NCBI GenBank assembly: GCA_033182465.1 | Contig: CP137320.1 | Coordinates: 62,001-126,000, forward strand | Length of the DNA: 64,000 nt | Origin: Sanghuangporus weigelae | Taxonomy: Eukaryota; Basidiomycota; Agaricomycetes; Hymenochaetales; Hymenochaetaceae | Direction of reading: 5' to 3' | Shown here: piece after piece, positions 56,175 through 64,000 of the stretch | How the letters are laid out: each line of letters opens with the position of its first letter | Position numbering within the stretch: position 1 is the first letter of the stretch | Notes under the pieces: model-generated | What the model saw: only the letters and a program-made list of their open reading frames with translations | What the model was told of the DNA's origin: nothing | Database searches by the model: none | Position numbers and translations under genes: made by a program

Positions 56175-57331
56175 TTACAGACCACGGTAAGTTGCAATCT
56201 GGTCTGTCAGGCGGGTGATCTGACCCGTGGTGAATTCATTCATGCATGAGTCGTACGAATAGTCCATGTAATTATCTGGAAAGGTCGATGAGAGATTATC
56301 AGCTTCTGCAATACAATCGGGTCATTGGAGACTCACGGATAGGGTCGACGCCAGCAGAGGAGCAAGTATCTTGGCCAGTTGGGCAGCCTTGAGCAGGCTC
56401 GGCTTCAGCAGGTGTATCGTCGACTTGGTCGCCGACTCCAGAGCAACCCTGCCATTCGTTGAGATTCACGAGTTAGAAAGCCAAGAAGAAAATATGCGCA
56501 CCCCCTGAAAGGTGTGATAAAGGCCTACCCAATGTCCGGCTTCGTGCGTCAGAGTCTAACATGTCAATTCAGTCAGCGACAAGACCCCCGAATCATAAGA
56601 GAGGAAAGATTACTCACACGACCCTCATTGTAGTTCGCAGTGCTGCCTCCCGGCAAGCTCGAGAAAAGAATAACGACACCATCGTCAGTGGGGTAGCTAT
56701 CGTAGCTTCTCGGGAAGGTCGAGTATCCGAGCAAGCCTGCACCGCTACCGCTGGTGAAGCCAACAGTATAGACATTCAAATCTGCTGCACCGCCCTCCCG
56801 AAGACTTTCTTTCATCTCATCCTGCTGGGATGACTCGGGTCCAGCATTGTTGAACCAATCGCTGTTTACTGTACGCGTAGTTGCCGCGAGCGTGAAACTC
56901 AGTCCTGAGTCGGCGTAATCTGCATTGAGGACAGCAATTTGTTCCTGGATCTGAGAGTCTCTGTGAAAATGCAATAAGCGGATGGCCAAAAGAATAGCTT
57001 GCAAGAGAGAAAATACTCACGGAACGTTTCCGCCAGCTTCGGTTGAGCTCTCTGAGATGACATGAAAGTAAACTGAGATTGTCGCAGCTGCCGCCAGTGG
57101 ACGGGCGACATCAAGCTGGGCAATCTTGGACTGAAAATCTCGCTCCGCAGCTTGGATTTCCTCATCGGAGATGGTTGTACCGCAAGTCCTGACATGAAAA
57201 TGAGTCAATGTTTAACAGAAAAGATAGGAGGTAACTAGTTACCTCTGTGTGACATTGCGGGGAGAGAGCACTGTTGCAAATGCATTGGTAGCAAGCGCAA
57301 GGCTTAGCAACAGATGGCCAGACAGCATCAT
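56175..57331 (-). CDS. secreted M43 metalloprotease (pappalysin-like), copy A
   Basis: Extracellular zinc protease of the fungal MEP1-like M43B group. On the minus strand, exon 1 encodes the signal peptide [20 protein letters not shown] and SPRNVTQR. Next come [18 protein letters not shown] and [12 protein letters not shown], then [20 protein letters not shown]. The zinc site is [11 protein letters not shown], the extended HExxHxxGxxH metzincin motif. It is followed by [20 protein letters not shown] with the Met-turn and the end [10 protein letters not shown]. Introns are short. Family members are 270-300 residues, as here. Its homologue on the plus strand lies at 61184-62333. Confidence 0.92.
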
Positions 57332-58556
57332 AGTGAGGTCTCGAGCTTTCCAACAGAGGCACAAGATTTAGAAAGCTGAACGCAAAAGGGTATTCGGATA
57401 GAGACCCAAAGTTCGTCTTCGATTCTTATACCAGGAAACAATCGGCATGCCAGTAATATACATTCTCTTGGCACCATGCGCTTCTTGAATTCATGTATTG
57501 ACTCCTGAGCTGCAGAAAGCAGCGTCCTCACGGTTCAACTTGCGCTAGAAGATTGAAGCCCATGTGGTACCAACTGAGCCGTAAAATGCTGGTGCTAGTA
57601 ATGAGCAGCGCTACACAGCAGGAAGATGTACTTATCTTTTCGCGGGGGGCAGCACATTGCACACATCAGATGATTTGAATATGCGAACCGGCACCGGAAA
57701 TAAGAAAGGGATGCGGAAACAGTCGATGGAGATGGAAGGTCGTAAAGATACATGACGACGGGACTAAAGGAAACAAACAAAACGCGCGTTTCCTTTCCTT
57801 TTCGAGTCGGGACAAGAAACGGTAAATCCAACGCCCGGTGCGATCGTCGATGATTTGCAGTCTGGATGCATATGGTACTAGTATAGATCAAGCGAGTCTT
57901 CCTTTTCATATGGTCAATAACGGCAGAAGAACCGTTAAAGGATATGTTCATAGAGATAACGAGAAGCGAAAGCGACCGCACAACGTGATGCTCAACCCTT
58001 CATCATATGTCTAATCTTGGCAAATTAGTTCTGAGCAAAACATTCGCGTGGACTTCGCAGGAGGTCGATTCAAAAGAATTGACAGAGTCGTGTGATGAGC
58101 AGTTGACAATATGACAATGAGTGCTGAATCTTGCAGTGATAAGACTGACAATCACGCAGAACATACAGAAAAATTGCGTGCCATCTGCGGTGTGGTTTTC
58201 CGGTGGGCCACGTCTTGCTTAGCGATGTAGATAAGCATGCAGTGAACGATATTGTGAACACGTCTAATGAATACCGATATACAGAATGACCAGGTCTTCT
58301 CGCCTTGTCAGGTACAAGCGAAAGGAAATAAACTGCGAACGGGCTTCTTCTAATTTCAATCTAATCGAACATGCTCTATGCTTCGGCTCGAGGATGGGAT
58401 AAATGGTTTCAACATATGCTCAAAGGAAATCGGGAGGATAGCACCTGTTTAGAATCGCTGAGACTACGACCGAAGAAATTGGTGTATGTACGAAAAGAAC
58501 TTACCGGCACCTCGTCTCCTTTTCGAAGGCTCACGCGTCGTGTCCACGAGGTTCAA
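57332..58556. other. intergenic, no gene recognised
   Basis: 1.2 kb upstream of the M43 copy A and downstream of the NmrA-like gene. Frames of up to 128 codons exist on the minus strand but lack domain features or splice context. Confidence 0.45.
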
Positions 58557-59890
58557 TTATGCCAAGACATGCCTTACAGTTTCCTCTATCGTATCCCACT
58601 TCCACAGCCTTTCGTTAGGATTGACGAGCTGGTTCGAGTTATCTTGAGAGAAGTCCAGCTTGCCCTCACCCATCAATACGCTATAATCCGAGACAATCAG
58701 GACTCAGTTATCCGAGAAATAGCAAGAAAGTCGAACCGAATGTAAGTAGCTGGTGCGCCGACATTACCAGCTTCATAAACTTCCTTCAGTTTCTTTCTTG
58801 CTTCACTTATATCCTCTTGAACTAGCGCAATCTCCATGCCCTCTCCCGTTTCTGGCGGTTTCTTTCCTTGGGACAAATTTTTATTGAGAGCTTGAGTTAT
58901 CTCTTCAACACTTCGGGTGCAACCGGCGATCCGTACGTCAGACGGTACATTGTCTTGAAGTGAAGCGGGAGAGACCATGGCAAGGATAGCGAGTTGCGCA
59001 ACAGAACTTGCGATATCCCGTTTACTAGTAAAAGCGATTTTCGACGATGTAGGACCAAGAGTTGTGACTTTCCTTGCGGAAATGTCAAATCCGACTAGTA
59101 GAGATACTGCTCTTGAGTAATTGCAGAGACAGTCTTTGAACAGGGCTTACATCGCGGCTATGTGAATCCAGGAAGTTCAGTGAGAGGGCGCGTATGGGGT
59201 TGGATGGTGACTCACATTTAACGAATCTTCCAGAAATAGGCCGGTGTATACTGCAATGACTTTCACATCACCCCCCTTTTTCACAGCAAGCTCATTTGCA
59301 TACGCGATGTGCCTCCGCTTCTTTTCCCATTCTTCATGATCGAAGCCGGGAAAGTCATTCAGTCGATGATCGCTGAGGGACAAAAGTGCGGCATATTTCG
59401 TCATCACCAAATGCAATTAGACATAGCGAGGAAGAAGACGCACACGTCAAATTCACTTGGAAAATATACCTTTGCACCAGCCTCGATAGCCGCTTCTGCT
59501 ACGACATCCTTGACTTGAGTACTTGCTACACCCGATGCGTTTACAACTACATCTATTTCATTCATCGAGTCTCTTAGAGCAGCTTTCACTTCATCTCCCG
59601 GAGCTGGATCGTCGAGATGAACCTCGCAAAGTTCAGCGCCTAAGGATGCAAGCGCTTTCGATTTGGGGGAAGACACATCCCGTGTGATGGCAACGACGCG
59701 CGAAAAGAACGGCTTGAAAGTCGTAAGAAGCTTCTCTGTAATTACGTAGCCTGGATATAAAGGAGATGATGCTAAGTGGACTCGCTGAACTTCAAGAAGC
59801 AAGCTTTCACGCACCAAGACGGCCTGTTGCTCCAACGACAGCCACGGAAGACTGAGCTCTACTCAGCATTGCGCTGCCCGTGTGCGACAT
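58557..59890 (-). CDS. NmrA-like / isoflavone-reductase-like NAD(P)-binding protein
   Basis: Atypical SDR of the NmrA/phenylcoumaran-reductase type, which binds NAD(P) and acts as a reductase or redox sensor. On the minus strand it begins MSHTGSAMLSRAQSSVAVVG, continuing GATGRLG with the glycine motif split by an intron, then YVITEKLLTTFKPFFSRVVA. Blocks DVVVNASGVASTQVKDVVAE, GAKVYFPSEF, KRRHIAYANELAVKKG and VIAVYTGLFLEDSL are typical. The last exon ends NERLWKWDTIEETVRHVLA, joined by an intron before VLMGEGKLDFSQDNSNQL. It stands alone between the two inverted SDR/M43 cassettes. Substrate is unknown. Confidence 0.87.
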
Positions 59891-61183
59891 TATGGACGTG
59901 GCGGGTCGGGTCGAAACGGCATCGGAGGAGGTGGGGTTCAAGAGGTGTAAGTCACGTTACCTCGGATCAGCTATGACGGGAACCATTCATGACATGAGTG
60001 AACTGGTCCTCGGCCACATCGACGACCAGGCTGAAATCATACAGCCGCAGCGTCGCACGAATAAAGGTCAATTATTTTCATTTGGCTTTGGCTTGGCTGA
60101 TCTCTACTTTCTCCAAAACATACGTATCGTCGAAACTTCGGAAATAGCTATGTTTCCCCGAGTTCGCGCAGAGCCAGATCCTAGGCTCGCCAACTGGCGT
60201 CGTACTTACAGGGCCACATGCCACTTCTAATTTGCCTTTGCCAAAAGTTGAAGCCTGTCTGAACCGACTTTTGTGCTCGCATGAGTGCTCTGTAACTTCC
60301 GTCTCTGTCTGGTCCAGTTTGACTGACTTGGGCGTTGGATATTTGGTCGTCGACCAAGCGGTATTTGTGCCAGGCTATTGTACTAGAGAAGTGCTCACTG
60401 GCGCCTCCCCCCTTTCTACTGCTTCTAAAAGTACGCCTGAATATAAAAAAATCTAGCTTACGGACATCTTCTAATAGTAAGGTTGGTTTTTCCTGGTAAA
60501 ACACTTGCGTACACTCAGTACCTACGCTTTGCCAGGTCCGCAAAAAATATGGCGAATTCGTCTAGTCGCTTGCGATCACGCTACTTCCATCGTCATTATC
60601 ATGTCTTCTTTAATACCTTCCGGTTTCCGTCCACGTGAAATAAAGGCTTGGAAGCTATCACAGCAGTATGATGAAGCAGCAAGACCATATGCCTGCTCGT
60701 CGCAGATATTACGAATAATATCAGTAGGTTGATGCGCCATTTTTGTAGCGTCTTGTTCACAAGCATTCAGGCTGATGAGGAATCGTTCTCCGATCCCTGC
60801 TGAGTCCTTAGCTTCTTCTCATCTTGATGTTTCTATGGAGCAGCTTCTTTCTCTCTTAGCATACTGTTTCTGGCTAATCGCCGACAAAGGCAGACTACCA
60901 AGCATCTCTTCGGCTGGCAGATAGGCGCCTCCTTCTTCTCCGACAAAAGCATGGCCTGGAGTCTTGTGTCGTCTCTGAATGAAAGCAACCAATCTATCTC
61001 GCCGTCCGGACCTTTGTGGCACAGCGTGGACTGAGAATCGCCAAGAACGGGACAATTGGTTGCTGTCCGCGCTCATTGCCTGATATAAATTCGTACACTG
61101 CATGTCACCTTACAGGGGTGAAGCCGTAGCACCTTCACCAGCGACCTTTGGACCTGACAGGTCACCAAGTCATCCTTAGTACC
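59891..61183. other. intergenic, no gene recognised
   Basis: 1.3 kb upstream of both the NmrA-like gene (-) and M43 copy B (+), so it should contain divergent promoters. Frames of up to 120 codons (for example 60181-60543 minus) look random. No repeats of note. Confidence 0.45.
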
Positions 61184-62333
61184 ATGTACAGATGTCTCTT
61201 CTTCGTTTTACTCCTCGCGGTGACGGCCTTCGCGAACGTGCTCGCCGCCAATAGCTCTGTCCAAACGTACGCCGCATTCTCATCCATACCTATTTTTGCA
61301 AGCATTGATCCCGTTATTGATGATACTATAGATTCAATTGTGGTACAACGATTTCTGAGGAGGAGATTGAATCCACGGGGCTTGTTTTCCACAGAAAAAT
61401 GGCAGAACGCGCCGGCATGCGTGAGCTTGCGGCGCATGCGGCAACTATCTCGGTTTACTTTCATGTTGTATCCGAAGACGATACTGTCGCTGGAGGAAAC
61501 GTCTCGCAAGTGACCTCAGTTTATATGGGAACTTATGTCCTCATTTATCCATACCCATGACAGAGAGTCCCAGATCCTTGACCAAATCTCCGTCCTCAAC
61601 TCCGACTTCGGTGAGACGGGAGTAAGTTTCACGCTCATCGAGATCGGCCGTACCGTGAACATCAATTGGTTCACCAATGCCGGGCCCAGCTCTTCACTGC
61701 AGACGGCAATGAAGCAGTCATTACGCCAAGGGGATGCAACAACCTTGAACGTTTACACTGTCGGCTTCGACCGCGCGGCTGATCAAGGCCTCTTGGGATA
61801 TACGACATTCTCGAGTTCCTACAGCAGCAACCCAGACGATTATGGAGTTGTAATGCGCTTTACGACCTTGCCTGGAGGTAGTCAGACCAATTATAACGGA
61901 GGACAGGTAAAATCCTGGTTAATCTAACGAGTCAATTCTTTCTGACAACCGTTATTACTTTAGGTGATTACTCATGAAACTGGACATTGGGTCGGCCTAT
62001 ACCACACCTTCCGGGACGTAGGTGACCCTCTCCTCATCGGAAGGAGGTATGCCTAATCATTTGTTTCCAGGGTTGTTCCGGATCCGGCGATATGGTCAAT
62101 GACACGCCTGCAGAGGCTGAGCCCGCTTCGGGTTACCCAGAGGGACGCGACACTTGCTCCTCTCCTGGCGTTGATCCTATCCGTACGGTTCATATATGAC
62201 TGACGAGGATGCTGTCTGATGACTTTCCGTAGACAACTACATGGATTACGCTTATAATTCGTGCATGGAGGAGTTCACTCCTGGCCAAATCACGCGTCTG
62301 ACGGACCAGATTGCTACGTACCGAGGATTGTAA
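61184..62333 (+). CDS. secreted M43 metalloprotease (pappalysin-like), copy B
   Basis: Paralogue of the gene at 56175-57331. Exon 1 gives the signal peptide [20 protein letters not shown]. Exon 2 ends at 61505 in GGNVS and exon 3 starts at 61564 with [15 protein letters not shown]. The intron between them begins GCAAGT, a GC-AG intron at the position where copy A has GTGAGT. Exon 3 runs to 61906. The zinc site is [11 protein letters not shown]. It is followed by [46 protein letters not shown] and the end [10 protein letters not shown]. It converges on SDR copy B. Both metal-binding and Met-turn residues are kept, so it should be active. Confidence 0.9.
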
Positions 62334-62561
62334 ACCGAAATAGTCCCAATTACTGAAAGCTGCTTCCAGTCAATAGCAAATATGGATACCACCGCCTAAC
62401 GTCTCACATATACATTTGAAATTGAAATGAAATAAAGTTTCACGATTTCTGATATGGCACAGTCTAGTGAGACTGAACTTCGTGTTCCCATGCACCGAAT
62501 TTATCCACTGTGTTCATAACGAAAGCATCCGCAACAATACGAGTTCGTCGCGACCGTCTGC

Positions 62562-63475
62562 TTATATAAATTTCCCACCACCATCGACCTCGATTCGCTG
62601 GCCGGTAATGTACTGGCATCTAGACGGAATTCAGTTCGGTAAGACATTAGCGAAGCATACAAAAAGTAGCTCTTACTTCATACAGAAGAGGTACGCTTCG
62701 GCAAGTTCGTCGGGCTGTCCGATATGCTGAACCAGTACCGCATTGGCGTGTTTCTCTAATTCCTCTCTCGTCTCGGCAGGAAGCAGATCCAAAAACTAGA
62801 AGTCGGTTAATACTTGTCCAGGAACCTCTTTTCATGGCACTTACCTCAGTCTTGACAAGACCCGGACTTATAACATTGACGCGAATTGGCGCAAGATCCA
62901 CCGCCAACCCGCGGGTGAGAGAATCAACCGCACCGGCAATCCCTGAGATCAGAGACCAGCCTTTCATAGGTCTGACGATAGCCTGTCCGATTGTGAGCGT
63001 GATTGAACCGCCCGGACGAATCTTTGCGACTTGAGCAGCAGTGAAAGCACCCCAAAAGCGCACATCGAAGACGTCTGCAAATAGGAATATGGGATGCCGT
63101 GAGTATCTCAGGCCCAAAGTTGTTAAGCTACTGACTTTTATTTGCGTCAAGGTCGACGTCTGGGAATGAAGTCTGTAAAGAATCGCCACTTGTCCACACA
63201 AGGTGGTCAATCTCCCCAACACGTTCCAGCAATGCTTTCACATTCTTCGAGTCTTTCGCATCCACCACATCCCCCGATGCAGTTCCCTCTACGGTCGAGC
63301 CTGTAGCTGTTATATCGTTTTTCAAACGCACGAGAGCTCCCTCGACTTTAGCTTTAGACGAAGAGGCAATGATGACCTTGGAAGCGCGAGAGAGCAGGGA
63401 TGCTTTGGCAACACCATAACCTATCCCAGAAGATCCGCCGACTATGAGCACTGTCTTGCCTGCGAGCGTCGCCAT
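62562..63475 (-). CDS. short-chain dehydrogenase-like protein, copy B
   Basis: Paralogue of 54951-55879, highly similar throughout. Start MATLAGKTVLIVGGSSGIGY at 63475; an upstream in-frame ATG at 63571 would add a non-conserved leader and is rejected. DVRFWGAFTAAQVAKIRPGG and SITLTIGQAIVRPMKGWSL follow. As in copy A the Tyr-x-x-x-Lys pair is replaced (SLISGIAGAVDSLTR). The end is YITGQRIEVDGGGKFI. The first intron here has a GT donor (AAAA/GTCAGT) at the site of the GC donor in copy A. Confidence 0.88.
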
Positions 63476-64000
63476 TGCGTACGAGACGATCCAGAAAACG
63501 TCTGAGAATAGCAGCCCAGTCGAATTCAGCCTTGAGTACTTATGGGGTATCCCTGAGATTTGGCTGATCAAGCATTTCTATAGATTTAGTCAGTGCGACA
63601 GCATCCTCGCATCGCAGAAACCACTATAGTTAGTACTTAATAATAGTGGATTACCAGGCGGAGTGAGAAAGCAAAGCACTCTTGGCAGATTGTCTGTCTG
63701 ACCAAAATGGTCACGGTAACACGGTCCGTGACTCTGTGACCAGTTTCGTTCAGCGATCTTGCTCAACTTCTTGAACCCAGACATCGTAGTTTATCCACGC
63801 AACGTCGTCCCATGAAGCAATCAGGACATCTTGGCTACATCCAAACAAACGCAAATGTATCCAAGATTTAGCTTGCGGTTTTCACACATTTCTGCGTATA
63901 CCCTTGCGCGTGCCAGATTCCGAGTCTTTCGCCAGTTTCTCGAGAGGTTACGCGTCACCAGTGTCTAACTTTTACTCATTATGTTCGAATCTTTGGCACG
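63476..64000. other. terminal non-coding stretch
   Basis: Promoter side of SDR copy B. No further gene could be supported in the last 520 bp. Confidence 0.45.

Noticed and set aside
60181-60543. 120-codon minus-strand frame
   Set aside because: No domain, no signal peptide, no splice-supported extension; composition like random DNA.

Overview
The window is nuclear DNA of a basidiomycete fungus, most likely an Agaricomycete. Conserved genes are cut by many GT-AG introns of about 45-60 bp. The gene content is fungal: a Chs7-type chitin synthase chaperone, a polyporopepsin-like aspartic protease, a GH25 lysozyme, M43 metalloproteases, a VPS10 receptor, TFIIH helicase Ssl2/XPB and RNA polymerase subunit AC19. 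No tRNA, rRNA, CRISPR or bacterial-type operon was seen.

Layout. (1) 1-6.7 kb: an aspartic protease (+), the five-exon RPC19 gene (-) and a secreted GH25 muramidase (+) that uses an 8-nt exon. (2) 6.8-37.9 kb: a nest of mobile elements. A near-perfect 1,092-bp palindrome is followed by a diverged relative of it. The right arm of that relative was hit by a Ty1/copia element (8561-32716, TSD CATTT). The copia gag was then hit by an intact 12.3-kb chromovirus (9695-21984, TSD CCTGG, 1,512-bp LTRs with no difference noticed). The copia pol was hit by an inverted solo LTR of the same chromovirus family (24020-30627, TSD CAAAA), which carries a 5-kb unclassified element. A 663-bp mariner-like MITE (TA target site) and a complete 4.0-kb TA-flanked DNA transposon follow. 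The transposase of the latter ends in a ubiquitin-like domain. (3) 38-54.6 kb: ordinary genes: VPS10 receptor, CHS7, SSL2/XPB, a zinc alcohol dehydrogenase with a His-rich insert, and an M17 leucine aminopeptidase. (4) 54.9-63.5 kb: a convergent SDR/M43-protease gene pair present twice in inverted orientation around an NmrA-like reductase gene.

Both class I elements can be reconstructed. Removing the chromovirus, the solo LTR and one target copy each leaves a copia element of about 5.25 kb whose gag-pol frame is continuous except for about ten nonsense codons, mostly TGA. The chromovirus looks young and possibly autonomous. On the minus strand it reads LTR-encoded 213-aa ORF, 113-aa ORF, 344-aa coiled-coil ORF (ATGA overlap), gag (71-nt overlap), a canonical -1 slippery heptamer, pol with chromodomain, and an intact 358-aa ORF in the env position. 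A spliced 88-aa membrane-protein gene runs antisense to these.

Gene models were spliced by eye. Exon borders are firm for RPC19, GH25, CHS7 and the transposase, reasonable for SSL2, the M43 and SDR genes and NmrA, and approximate for VPS10, the aminopeptidase and the alcohol dehydrogenase.
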